64,000 bases of DNA from Melitaea cinxia (Eukaryota; Arthropoda; Insecta; Lepidoptera; Nymphalidae), in contig NC_059406.1 of assembly GCF_905220565.1 (NCBI RefSeq), positions 9,744,001 through 9,808,000 of the forward strand, written 5' to 3'. Made by a program: the position numbers and the translations under genes. The notes below the pieces were generated by a model. That model was not told the DNA's origin, made no database searches, and was given only the letters and a program-made list of their open reading frames with translations. Positions 22,645 to 33,989 of this stretch are shown here, piece after piece. Within the stretch, counting starts at the first letter, position 1, and each line of letters starts with the position of its first letter.

Positions 22645-24141
22645 GTACTGGTAAATAAAAAATAATAAAATAAATGGTAAATGGTAAATAAACGAATCAA
22701 ATAACGCCATCTTTCCGTTCGATCGTTATTAGAAAACGTAGTCCTTTATCGGAACCCTAAAAAAAAAACATTTTATGACACTTTTTTAAATCAAAACAGT
22801 GTTCTAGAATAATTTCGAATTGCAACCTTATTCAATATCGATTTGGCAATGGGTAATATAATCTAGCTCGGGATGGCGAGAATGGAATGAAAATGGCTCG
22901 TAATGTCACGAGAGTTATAAAAGCAGAGTTGTATGTGCCTTAGACGTGAAACACACTTACGTCATATATGATGTATTTTCTTATTATTGAATTTTTTTCT
23001 TTCTTCTTGAAAGAAATCTGAACATAAAGGACATACTGTGTGTGTCCGTTGCAGTTTTTCTAATCCTATGTCATTTATATAGTGTGACATAAGTAAAAAT
23101 TTTCTCGTCAACTTTCAACTAAATATACATCGTCCAATATAAAGAAAAATTATTAACTATTTTTAATTTAAAATTCCGAAAACTGATTTATTACTTTAAG
23201 GAAAATAATTACGGTAACTTATACTTTTTCCCACTCGCTACAACATGAATTTAGTGCAAATATTAGAAAATAGCACCAATGCGAAAAAAAAACAAACATC
23301 TTGTTTTATTTAGTTTTTGTTTGTCATAGTGTAGTGTATATAAATTATAAATAGATTAATGAACAATTCGATCATTGATTTAACGATACACGTCATTTTT
23401 ATAAAATTTTCCATTTGAGATACGAAAGTTTCTTTATAAGTTCTTCTCTAACAAATTATTATGCACTATTTAAAATATACCAATGCATGCATTACACGAC
23501 CAAAACCTTCAACTGCTGTATACAAACGTAAATGTGTCTACGCTTATACCCTATACAAACAGCATCGAACGTTTTATATTTCTAAAGTGCACTCTGTTGC
23601 GAGTCGCAGTACAATACAACATTTCTGGATGTTTTTGAAAACATAAATAAGTTCCAGACTTCAAGACGAAAACTACAAGTTTGCTCGTTTTGTTTTTGGC
23701 GGTAGTAGAGAATATGTGTACAAACGTTTTTTAACAGATCTTATAATTTGATATCAAATTAGTATATATTTTGTACGATTTATAGCGACATCTATCGTGC
23801 AACATACGAACTAAAAACTGACGTATCCTACATCACGATATTAAAGTTATCAGAAGATTGAAAATATATACAAGAACCCGACAACAACGGTCGGAGGGGC
23901 AGTAGCCCACCAGACACAACTCCCGTCTGGTCGGACAAGCCTCCCTTTGCGATGGTGGATGAGAAACTTTACACCATGTTCATCTTACCCCCAAAAATTT
24001 ATTAAAACTAACAAGTGCTAAATTTAAATATGTGATTAATAGTACTCCTACGGCTACAATTCTCTTAGTAAAATATCTTCTTATTTCTAAAAATTACCAC
24101 ATCAACAACACTATGGATCTATAAAAAATTCTTTGGCTGAA
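22645..24141. other. AT-rich; a short GC-richer patch upstream of the ORF1 fragment
   Basis: Nothing recognised up to 23870. At 23880-23980, 'aacggtcggaggggcagtag' and 'cccgtctggtcggacaagcc' look like decayed coding or untranslated sequence of the LINE whose ORF1 follows; this is inferred from position and composition only. Confidence 0.3.
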
Positions 24142-24745
24142 ATGACCGCAACGTTTTATTGCAAGATGGAGGAGTTCCGACAAGATCTTCAGAAAGCCTC
24201 ATCCCGACCTCATCATCTCCGACGAAGACATCTTTGGCGACGGAATTCTCAAATTTTAAGGCATTTGTCATGTTAGCATTAAATGTCTTGCAGAAACTAA
24301 TCGAGTTACTTAACAGGGATTTTGATAATTAAGAGATGAAGAGAAGGCGTCGAACGCTTCTTTAAAATGGCGTACCAGAGAAGAAGCTGGAAGACACAAC
24401 ATCTCTCGTTACCAGTCTTATAGCTGAACGCCAGCCCCTACAGAATTTTTCAAGCTCCAGTATAGTGTGGGCTCTCTATCGTCTGGTCCGTACTTTAAAT
24501 AAGAAGCACAGACTGATTGTTTTTAAATTCCGCGACAACACTATTCGTGAGAAGAGAGAGAAAGTCTGGTTTTCAAAAACGAAATAAAAAGGAACGGCTG
24601 TCACACAATCGCAGTTCCTGACAAAACACAAACATGAAGTCTTTTTAAAGGCAAGTACACGTTTTGAAATCAGTCACTGTTGAACTTGGGATGGCTTTGT
24701 GCACGTCCTGACCGCGGATGGATCTCAACATAAAGCTTGCTTGCT
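24142..24745 (+). pseudogene. Decayed LINE ORF1, homologue of the frame at 1-581
   Basis: From the ATG at 24142 the plus strand gives, with several frameshifts and stops, 'KMEEFRQDLQKAS', 'SLATEFSNFKAFVMLALN', 'MKRRRRTLLLHGVP', 'NFSSSSIVWALYRL' and 'FLTKHKHEVFLKARTRFE'. Each piece has a counterpart in the same order in the minus-strand ORF1 at 1-581 (for example 'SLASDFNAFKTFILTALS', 'MLLFHGVPEDK', 'FLTKQRHDAFLAARERF'). The sequence is therefore an older copy of the same ORF1 family. It cannot encode a working protein. Confidence 0.8.
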
Positions 24746-25108
24746 TATTGGATTTCAATAACATTGCGAACTCAATACCAAATATTAAGTCTCCTGTTAA
24801 AAACCAAAGTTTTTGATACGAATTCCACAGATAAGGTGATTATTCCACGCATAAAAAGAGGCATTAACAAATTATTTTTGTTTGTTTTTCTTTGTACATA
24901 AGAACTTTTACCCTTACACTAAAGTTACCCTCTTTTCAACGATTGTTGTTACTTTTCTATGACTAAACTCTTTTGTGTTATATTTTATTAAATAGTTTGA
25001 TTGCCGGATATCTAAAGTCGTGGTACACTGTTTAATTTTTTCGCTTATGTCACATATTTCAATAGACTAAATTTCATATCTACATTAGAAATAAGTATAG
25101 TATCAATT

Positions 25109-25665
25109 TTTATTAACCGACTTCCAAAAAAGGAGGAGGTTCTCAATTCGACTGTATTTTTTTTTTATGTATGTTACATCAGAACTTTTGACTGGGTGGA
25201 GCGATTTCGACAAATTTTCTTTTAATCGAAAGGTGGTGTGTGCCAATTGGTCCCATTTAAATTTATTTGAGATCTAACAACTGCTTTTCGAGCTATATCT
25301 AATAATGTGTTTTTACTTGACGCTTTTTTCGTCGACCTACGTTGTATTTATACCACATAACTTTCTACTGGATGTACTGATTTTGATAATTTTTTTTTTT
25401 GTTGGAAAGGAGATATCTCTAGTTTGGTATCATGATAAGGAAACCAGGATCTGATGATGGGATCCCAGAGAAATTGATGGAAATTCTTGAAAATTTGCAA
25501 TAACTTTTTACTGGGTGTACCGATTTTGATAATTCTTTTTTTGTTGGAAAGAAGATATCCTTAGTTTAGTACCATGATAAGGAAACCAGGATCTGATGAT
25601 GGGATCCCAGTAGGATCCCATCCAGTCGGTTTTTTTTCGTTTGCGAGCAAACACAATTATTGTAT
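25109..25665 (+). repeat. Interspersed repeat family A, copy 3, two internal units
   Basis: Starts 'aaccgacttccaaaaaagga' and ends at the hairpin 'gtttgcgagcaaac'. It holds two copies of a 143-bp internal unit, starting at 25357 and 25500, each with 'gattttgataatt', 'ccatgataaggaaaccagg' or a near match, and 'gatctgatgatgggatccc'. The second unit runs straight into the end of the element. Confidence 0.8.
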
Positions 25666-25899
25666 TTATGGTTCGCTGTTTTGGCGATAATGGCTTACTT
25701 ATAAAAGATAGATATATACTGTCGCGGACTTTTTTGTAGGACTAATTAAGATTAAAAAATCTCATACGTCATATACGTGTAAACTCTACAGTTTTTTCAG
25801 CGTACGCCAAAATGGCTCACAGATAGCAGATTTTTTTTCCAACTTACTTGACCATTATCGTTATATTTTGGACAGTTCTATGTTTAAAAATTATAGCCT

Positions 25900-26070
25900 A
25901 TGTGTTATTCTAATGTATAAGCTATATTATTGTAAACTTTCGTTAAAATCCATTTGGTAGTTTTTGCGTGAAAGAGGAACAACTATCCATACATCCATAC
26001 ATCTATACATCCATAAATCAAAAATATAACAAAATATACAACTTTCACGTTTATAATATTAGTGGGATAT
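25900..26070 (+). repeat. RTE-like LINE tail
   Basis: Contains the usual final part, 'tttttgcgtgaaagagga', a run of 'catccatacat' and 'acgtttataatattagtggg'. Confidence 0.6.
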
Positions 26071-26074
26071 TATT

Positions 26075-28004
26075 TTGATCTCACTTTCCTTGCTGGTGGG
26101 TAAGAGGGCATAATATGTGAATAATTATCAATATTTTATAGACTATTTATAAATACGTTATTTTGGGTTTACTTATTTTTGTTTTCTTTTTCTGTTTTTA
26201 GTTTTGTTTCACTTTAATTAAACGAAGTTGTTAACTGGATTGATTCTTTTGGCCTAAAAGTAAACCCCATGAAAAGCCAGGCTATTATTATTAGTAGTCA
26301 TCATTTGGTTCGTCGCTTAGGTGAATCACTTGTGTCACGTGTCCTTTTCTTAAGGTTGTCTGGAAGACATCGCTCTTTAGCGATAAGACTGCCTTTTATA
26401 CACATTTTTTTTTGCATATTTTACATACATATTTTTGGTTGTACAATAATGTATATTCATATTGTATTGTATTTTATTGTTAAAAATCTTTAAACCGTTA
26501 CTTGACAGAAAAATATGTTTATACTCTTTAATATAGATCTGTATTGAGATCTTAACAATTCATCATACAGTAACATTAAAGTCTGGAAAACATTTTTTTT
26601 ATTGATTTAAACCTTTGTACGTATCTGTGTATTTGTGTTCGAGCGCATGTATGAATTCTTATATATTTAGATATTAATAAAATGAAATTACATCTAAAAT
26701 TAATATATACACTTTATAATAAATATAATTGTATTATTTTGAATAGTTATTTTGTGTTTTATTGTTATATGTATAGTTGTATATTGAAAGGCTTCTTATT
26801 TAAAAAGTGAACCTATAAACTTTTAGGTAAAAAGATTTTTCAGATTTCAAGTAAGTTTACGATGTAATTGCTTAGCAATCGATTGACAGATTTAATTATT
26901 ACATTAAAACTTGCACGTTTCTATGATATATTCGTTTATTTTAATACACATTTACAACTTATAATGAAAATTATCAAAAACACTTAATTTTAATACTTGG
27001 TGGTAATATACAAAACTCGTAATAGACAAAACTCATTATAACATAATATTTCAAAGAGAATAACATCAAAATACTTATACTAAGTTTGCATGGTAGAGAC
27101 AGGATAATATTATACTTAATTAATTTTGTAATATCTCGACAGCTGTTCAGTCAGACAGTCTGGTTAAATTAAGAAAAAACAAAATTTAAATTCTTTACTA
27201 AAAAATATTTGTATCATACGACCTTCCTTCGAATCTCTTCAAAAGGTTTGAACCTTTTGAAGAGATTTGTATAAATATGAAATAAATTTTGAAGCAAGAT
27301 ATCTTTTATAATAATAGTACCTATCCGCAACAGTAATTGAAATTTCAAAGCCTTTAGATAATCATCTCGGTCTCACAAAAGACCCTAACGAAAATCTAGA
27401 TCGTATTGAAAGCCTTGCAATTTACCCTTTACCTTTAAGATAGTTAGTTAGTGATATTAGCTACTAAAATATTATGTTAGCCGCATGGATTGTATGTTAA
27501 CCTTTTCATCTATACAATCGCATATCGATTCTGTTTATCGATAGTGAAATAAATTTCTTAAGGCTTAAAACTGAATACACCTATTTAATTTTTCGCGTAG
27601 TAGTGACACACAGTTTCACCTGCGTTTATCACTATTGCTTTGTTTTAGAAGATGTATAAATCGCAACATTACATATTTTTTCTAATAAAGACACTTTCTA
27701 TTTATTCTGTAACTACTATAACTGTATTAATAGACTAAACAGTTCCACTACTACAACATCCTCTTTAAGAAAGGCATATCATACGAGATTGTAGGATTTC
27801 TCAGTCAGTAATTATACAAATTACCTTATTAGGTACACAGGTTATTACAGTATCGGGTATACATCACTTCACCCAATTTAACAAATTAAAATTCATCGTA
27901 ACGTCTGACATCTCATTATGTATCTCATCCACTAAATAAACTTAGCTATCAAAGACATAAAACGTAATTTTTAAAATATATCCAAAAATTGGCCAAAAAT
28001 TTAT
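26075..28004. other. AT-rich, no gene; one near-perfect hairpin
   Basis: Apart from the hairpin at 27232-27267 I see no feature here. The 74-codon frame 26269-26493 has a hydrophobic end and no recognisable domain. Confidence 0.3.
27232..27267. repeat. Perfect 17-bp inverted repeat with 2-base loop
   Basis: 'aatctcttcaaaaggtt', then 'tg', then its exact complement. It stands alone in AT-rich DNA, with no T run or coding frame next to it. It could be a recent cruciform-forming duplication or the remnant of a foldback element. Confidence 0.9.
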
Positions 28005-28100
28005 AGGTCTTTCTCCTGTGTTGAGGAAAACACAATACAGAAGCTCACTCCGGAAACACACAATACAGAAAAAACGCACTAACCCCTGACATCTATATTA
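28005..28100 (-). repeat. SINE fragment (family of 22440 and 29085)
   Basis: Shares 'tttctcctgtgttg' and 'ctgacatctatat' with the 22440 copy. It stops at the point where the RTE piece with its (CAGT)n tail begins, so the RTE copy probably inserted into it. Confidence 0.6.
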
Positions 28101-28124
28101 GTCAGTCAGTCAGTCAGTCAGTCA
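28101..28124. repeat. (CAGT)n microsatellite, 3' tail of the RTE fragment
   Basis: Six tandem 'cagt' units. Read on the minus strand, they follow the end of the RTE piece. RTE elements often end in short tandem repeats, so the tract is likely the element's own tail. Confidence 0.8.
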
Positions 28125-28345
28125 GCCTATTACGGTTCAATAGGCCTCACAAAGCTCGCGTCAGACATCTCAGTTTTCGTAACCCTTATCCAGCCTATGT
28201 CAGCAATCTTACGTAGATCGCCGGTCCAGCGGGCTGGAGGACGTCCCACACTGTATTTGCCAAGATGCTGTCTCCACTCCAGGACACGTCTGCTCGACCG
28301 ACCATCAGTCCTGCGAAACAGGTGACCGACAGGAGAAGGATTCTT
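28125..28345 (-). pseudogene. RTE-type LINE, C-terminus of the reverse transcriptase protein
   Basis: The minus strand reads 'RRTDGRSSRRVLEWRQHLG', 'KYSVGRPPARWTGDLRKIA' and 'DIGWIRVTK', then a stop after 'RPIEP'. 'LEWRP..GKRSVGRPPTRWTDDL' is the usual pattern at the end of insect RTE polyproteins. Only about 65 codons are left, and the piece is 5'-truncated like most RTE copies. A second piece of this family is at 33785-33910. Confidence 0.8.
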
Positions 28346-29084
28346 GTTAAAGAATAAAAAAACATTAAAATTACAAATAAAGAGGCGGGTTAGTAAACTA
28401 TAAAATGAAAAATACTGCTTTTAAAATTAGTTTTCCTATTAATATGGAAAATGCTATTAATTATATGAGAACTGAAAAGGACCAATTTTATTTAGCTCGA
28501 ATAAAATAAACATACTTAACGTCGAAGGCAGTCAAAACTAATGTAAACAACATTTCGGCGCTTACGTAGAGCGCCTTTACAAAGTTACTATATTAAATTT
28601 ATGAAACCTTGCTTACATAAACTTGATAATTAATAATTCTAAAGAAATTTCCTCGAATACTGAAATTCAATTTTTCTACTTTAATTTAGATTTTATAAAC
28701 TGAAAGTAATAAGTTTATTTTCAAATATTTCAAACTTAAAGTAGAAGTGACAATTTATTTGCCTTTTAAATAATAAAAAAGTAATCTTACTATCGAGATT
28801 GTGAAATTAAAATATTTTATTAGTATGAAATATTTCAATATCGTAATAATATAGATTTTTGATGACGCATCACACTGATTTGTACACTTACACTTTGCCC
28901 TTTGCACACTTTTTTATTTCCAAAAATAAATTTATAAATGATTTTGTATTTAGAATTTTAAATCACTTTTAACCATTTTTTTTTTTTTGTAATCAAGATA
29001 ATAATTTAAGTTAAATAATGTATACACGTAACTTTTTTATGTATGCTAGTATTATATAATATAAGTATAAGATAATAAATAAAC
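28346..29084. other. AT-rich, nothing recognised
   Basis: No gene or repeat with support. Confidence 0.3.
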
Positions 29085-29300
29085 GCTTACAAACGCTTCA
29101 CAGTCAACGGCCCTCAGTAGGATTTTCTCTTGCGTCGAGGGTCCAGGAAAACACAAAATACACAAGCAAAAACGCCCAAACCACGAAAACCATCGATATG
29201 GACAATACAAATATCTGTCGTGAGCGAAGATCTAACCTGCGATCGCCAGCGCAATAGCCAGTGCTGTGAACGCTGCGCGCGCTGCGTCGCCAGATAATAA
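29085..29300 (-). repeat. tRNA-derived SINE, second copy
   Basis: From 'ctggcgacgcagcgcgcgc' through a decayed B box ('ggttagatctt') to 'ttgactgtgaagcgttt'. It is closely related to 22440-22640 but has lost the B-box consensus, so it is unlikely to be transcribed by pol III. The short minus frames at 29104-29329 lie within it. Confidence 0.75.
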
Positions 29301-30533
29301 GAAGATCCAATACAAGAAAACCATATCACATCTAATTAAAGCCTTAAGCTTAATTTCGAATTCCAATGGTCTAAAATTTACTTTTTTCGTGCTTGGTGGT
29401 ATAGAAAAAAAACGCTTGTTTATTTTAATTTGTTAATCAACGTGTCAAATTAAGCGCCATTCCTTTGTCAATAACAAAGACTGCCTCTTCTCAGCAGTGA
29501 GATATTTAAATTTTAAAGTACGGCGAATAAGAGTGAATATGGTGCCTTAGGCAGATATTAACGTGGAATAAACCCAAAGGGAAACGGTTATGGACTCATC
29601 GGCACTAAATATTTATAACAACGCAACGGATTCAGTAATTGAAATTTTTGTAAGTTACGTCTCACGTAATTTGATAGATTTTTTATTTGAAAGTTATAAA
29701 TAAAAATGATAATGATTTGAATGATGGAAAACGGTGATACTGTTTTGTTTTTAAATCAAGGGTATAAATAAAGCCATGACTATCTTACCTGTAAGGAATG
29801 CTACGGATCGTATAAGTTAATTGTGGTAATAAATATTTAATCGTACTTTTGCAATTAAGATAAGGCAGCAGTGTAATATGTTTTTTTTCCATGTATTTTT
29901 TGTAACGGTTGCTGCTATCAATTCAATCAATTTCACAAAATTAAAACAATATTTATCAAACGCAAATCGCGGCACTAATTTTAAAGACAATAAAAAGATA
30001 AATAGCCTAAAAGCTACAACAAAATTAAGGTTACATTTCATCCCAAGAGATCGAGCGGTTACTTACAAAACAGGCATAAAATTAAAATAGCTTACTGAAA
30101 ACATTATGGCAAAGTTTTTGTCTACTCTCATTTATTTATTTTATTTAAAAAAAGGGAAAAAAAACTCAACCAATATGATAAATATTGTAAAACAATGTTT
30201 AGTTTAACAGTGTACTGTTTCTAGGATAGTATTAGAACGTAAACTATATTATTTAAAAAATTGAGTGTTTGCTTAAGACCGCACGGCAGAAGTGAAAACT
30301 TCGTTGGCAATCGTAATCAAGCAATAATGCCCCGAGTCTTATTTTGAGAATTAGTTTTACCCGATCAAACCTTTACCTCAGAGCGTGACGGATTAGCTTA
30401 CCTTACTACCTATGAAAAAATGTATGTGCGGTGCGCCAAAAAAAAATTCACTTCAATATTTACAAATATATTTCATTAAAACTAACAAACACTAGTACAA
30501 TTGCTTGTAGGTTAAAATTAATATAGATTAAGT
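29301..30533. other. AT-rich, nothing recognised
   Basis: The overlapping frames at 29817-30090, one on each strand, have no recognisable domain. They have the composition expected of AT-rich non-coding DNA. Confidence 0.3.
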
Positions 30534-30777
30534 TTAAATTTTAACACATTCCGTATGTTTTAAAATGCACATTATAAGGGAAGAACTAGCTTATATTAGC
30601 CCATCGCACTTAAAGTAAAACGATGATTCACGATGTAGGTACACATTACATTTTAACACATTAAATTTTAACACATTCCGTATGTTTTAAAATGCACATT
30701 ATAAGGGAAGAACTAGCTTATATTAGCCCATCGCACTTAAAGTAAAACGATGATTCACGATGTAGGTACACATTACA
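30534..30777. repeat. Perfect tandem duplication, 117-bp units
   Basis: 30534-30650 and 30661-30777 are identical, with a 10-base spacer 'ttttaacaca' that repeats a piece of the unit itself. The offset is 127 bases. No divergence means that the duplication is recent, under concerted correction, or an assembly artefact. Confidence 0.95.
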
Positions 30778-31059
30778 AAAAAAATGCCTATATTAGTTAC
30801 ACTGACTTAGTGTGATTTACGTTTTATTTTGATGAATTCATTATCTGAAAGTGAAATGGACTTATTTAAGAAGTCGACGTCAATACGATAAAGTTGTCTT
30901 ATCAAAATATAAAATATCAACAGAAGCTGTCGCCCAGACTGTCATTACAAAAACAGACAAAGTGAGAAACTGATGCACATGGGTTCCGATTTTCCGAATC
31001 AATTTACATTTTTTAACTTGACATTTTTAAGGCAGAAAAAAAAAGTGTGGCACTTGGGG

Positions 31060-31600
31060 ACTGCCGCGGTAAAGCTATTGCATAGCATTTTGTATCAACT
31101 TATGCAATTATAATTATTTATTTATTTTATTTATGCAGTATTTCTTTTTCTTTGATATTAATTCAAGTTACACTTTTTGAGCGTGGTGACCGATAAGAAA
31201 ACAATTTTTTTTTTCTTTTATTAAATAAATAAAAAGTTAATATTGTTTAAAATATTTTTATTATTTTACAATACATGTGGGTTTTATTATCTTACAGTAG
31301 CTGTTGGTTATTCAGGAATATTTATCATTGAAACTATAGGTTTATGATAACTGAAATAAGAAACATAAGTTTGCGACTTAACGCACGCACACAACGCCGT
31401 GTCGAAGACTGCCGAACTGAAACGACGTTAGACGATGCACGGCCTTCAAGCCACACCTCCGTGCCGTCGGAGTGGGGAGCGTGAGGTTTTTTTCGTTACG
31501 GAATTTCTGGATTCGGTCCCCGCGCTCAAGGCCCGCGATAGAAGCTATGCAATAGCTTAAAAACAACATTTCTTGTATGGGGACCAAACATTTTATTTTT
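31060..31600. repeat. Two inverted pieces of a lepidopteran repeat
   Basis: 'aagctattgcatagc' occurs at about 31071-31085 and inverted at 31545-31559. Around the left one is 'gggactgccgcggtaaagc'; around the right one 'ccccgcgctcaaggcccgcg' and 'gtgccgtcggagtggggagc'. Both surroundings recall repeats that I have seen in lepidopteran DNA, but I cannot name the family. The 69-codon minus frame at 31378 is part of the repeat. Confidence 0.5.
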
Positions 31601-31713
31601 TAATTCAATATAATTTTAGCGGCTGTAGTTGGAAAAGCTCCGTGACATTTTCTAATCCGTATCTATTTAGATGGCATATAGGTATATATAAATACAGTTT
31701 ATCTGCTATAAAT

Positions 31714-32472
31714 TAGAGATGCCACGAATATTCGGCAATTATTCGGTATTCGGCTATTCGGCCTCTTTTTTTCGCTATTCGGTATTCGGCCGAATATAGT
31801 TAACCATTTGGCCGAATACCGAATAGCATTTTTTTTATTTCCTACTAACTGTTTTTCCGCGACTTCGCGTAAATTATAGCCCATGTCCTTTCTAAGGCTC
31901 TAGAGTATCTGTGTACCAAATTTCATTTAAATCGGTTCAGCAGTTTGGGCGTGAAATCGTGATAAACAGATTTACTTCCTAATTTATGGTAAAATAAAGT
32001 AAGGATTACCAAATAAATTATGAAAAATAGTCAAAATATTACTCACAAAGATATTTATTAAACAAAAAAAGAACTAAAAAATTAATATTTTAAATCTACC
32101 AGTGGTAAGAAACAAACATAACAAACAAACTGCCAGTTTATTGTCTTCACTATAAATTTCATAAAAGTTCCAAATAGGCAATTTCTTACAAATGGATTCA
32201 TTTAACTTTACTCGAATCAACGGTGATATTTCTTATGGTAACCAATCACATTAAATGTTATATCGTAGAATACAGTACGTACGATGCACCAACGACCAAC
32301 AAATAAAGCAGGTTGTAACACGACCGCGAAGTACGTATTACTTCAGCGATGCAAGTTTCGTACGGTGACGAGTTGTGTCTTGTCGCCCGTGAAAAGTACT
32401 AAGTTCGGCCAAGAGCCTCGCCGAACATTCGGTATTCGGTATTCGGCCAAATTACTATTCGTGGCATCTCTA
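31714..32472. mobile_element. Non-autonomous hAT-like element (759 bp) with 8-bp target duplication
   Basis: The ends are inverted: 'tagagatgccacgaata' on the left and its complement on the right. Both are followed inward by several 'attcggtattcgg' and 'ggccgaataccgaat' motifs, like the subterminal binding sites of hAT transposases. The eight bases 'ctataaat' flank it on both sides (31706-31713 and 32473-32480). An 8-bp duplication is the mark of the hAT superfamily. There is no transposase frame; part of the inside (about 31850-31990) is an RTE tail that inserted later or was captured. Confidence 0.85.
31845..31990 (+). repeat. RTE-like LINE tail inside the hAT element
   Basis: 'tttttccgcgacttcgcgta', 'aaatttcatttaaatcggtt' and 'cagtttgggcgtgaaatcgt' are the typical segments of the RTE tail in this order. 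It is nested in the hAT-like element. Confidence 0.7.
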
Positions 32473-32480
32473 CTATAAAT

Positions 32481-33458
32481 ATACTCTGTGTAAGAAAGTT
32501 CCGTTTACACTATAAATACGGAACCCCAAAAATAAATATTGTTTCTACCCAAAATTAATCAAATTAATGAAAAGTAATATGAAACTTGAAACTTATTAGC
32601 ATCGATCTTTGAAAATCCGACGGGAGAAAAAGCCATCTTAATTACAAAGTTTGTTAAGATTCTAATTTATCATTTTCCTTGTTATAAGAAAACAATGCTT
32701 TGACTTAATATAGACTATTCGGACAATTATTTTAATACTTTAGATAAATAATGTATCAGTGTCTAGTAACGTTTCTTCTCTGTTTACTTCCTGATTTATA
32801 TCGATGGCTCAAAGGATTCATGATATTATCATTTATGATGTACGATTCAATATAAGTGGCAATTATTTTAGTCTTATGATATAAATGAGAAACAAATTTT
32901 TACATTTATACGAAAATAATAATTATACATCCAATATTTATCTAAAAATACAATGAAATAATAAATAGTCTAGATCAAATGATGACGCAAGTTATTCTAA
33001 TGATTTCACAAAATAGAATCAAATTAAGGCTTGTTAAACGAATTTATACTGTCTTTTATAATTAAAATTTCTTCGTGAAACTTGTTTATTGGCAATTAAC
33101 ATTGATATTCACTTAATAAGAACAAAATTCGAAAATAACAAAATCATAAATATTTATATAAGATTTTTGCATATGAAAATGTCATATACGAGTATGAAAT
33201 TTCCACATTGACCCTCCTTCAGCATAAATCACGGATGGATAGGATTACCTCGACTGTATTTTATGTCGCATTCAGGAAAGGGTCGCCGATGTGAAATATG
33301 GTATACTTAGTCTAAGTAATGCGGAAAAGATGAATTATTTATCATTTCATTCTTCAGAATTATGAAGAAATTTAATGGGCTAACACGATTTAACTAGCAG
33401 AAAACTCATTAAGGAAAATATTTTTTTTTTATGGATTTAATTCTCAATCTGCTTCAGT
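32481..33458. other. AT-rich, nothing recognised
   Basis: No supported gene or repeat. Confidence 0.3.
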
Positions 33459-33459
33459 T

Positions 33460-33784
33460 AGTTTAGCCTATCGCAGTTTACTGCTGGACACAGCCCTTCC
33501 CAAGTTCGGGTTAGAAATCCCGTTTTTCTGCAAGCCTTTTTTTACGTGGGGAAAATCCTTCATGAATACCCTCCAGCGCGGCGGCGCCAGAGGGTTATGT
33601 CTCCTACTGACTAAAAAACCACCACGTGTGAGCAGTCGTCCGCCTGGGTGGGGCGAGATAGGGTCGCGCTAGCATTCGCCACCTCGCCCCGGCAGTAGGC
33701 CCGGACAAAGCCTCTGGGCCCCGCCACAATGGTGGGGTGGCGTCGCTCACAACAAGGCCACCCCTCAGACGTGTGGGGTCATGT
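33460..33784. repeat. GC-rich retroposon-derived patch
   Basis: Begins with 'agcctatcgcagtttactgc' (related to the family B tail), followed by a strongly GC-rich block ('cagcgcggcggcgccagagg', 'cacctcgccccggcagtagg'). The block resembles the untranslated or coding part of a LINE, but I cannot assign it. The overlapping frames here (33604-33876 minus, 33729-34094 and 33737-34003 plus) are by-products of GC richness. Confidence 0.5.
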
Positions 33785-33910
33785 CGTCCGGCCGGCGACC
33801 CCACTAGTTTTTTCATCCAGCCTCCACCAGCAATCTTACGTAGATCGTCGATCCAGCTGGTCGCAGGTCGTCTCACACTGTGTTGGCCAACACAAGGATG
33901 CCACTCCAGG
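33785..33910 (-). pseudogene. RTE-type LINE C-terminal fragment
   Basis: The minus strand gives 'RRPATSWIDDLRKIAGGGW', parallel to 'GRPPARWTGDLRKIADIGW' at 28125-28345. About 30 codons remain recognisable. It is fused on its 3' side to the GC-rich patch. Confidence 0.65.
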
Positions 33911-33937
33911 ATACGTTTGCTCCAGCAGGAATCGATA

Positions 33938-33983
33938 CTGCCACACAGGTGGCCAACCTACTGCCACACAGGTGGCCAACCTA
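33938..33983. repeat. Tandem 23-bp unit, two copies
   Basis: 'ctgccacacaggtggccaac' plus 'cta' occurs twice in a row, with a partial third 'ctgccac'. It lies at the edge of the RTE fragment. Confidence 0.9.
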
Positions 33984-33989
33984 CTGCCA

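Noticed and set aside
30534..30777. CRISPR-like direct repeats
   Set aside because: Only two units of 117 bp with a 10-base spacer in eukaryotic DNA; a simple tandem duplication.
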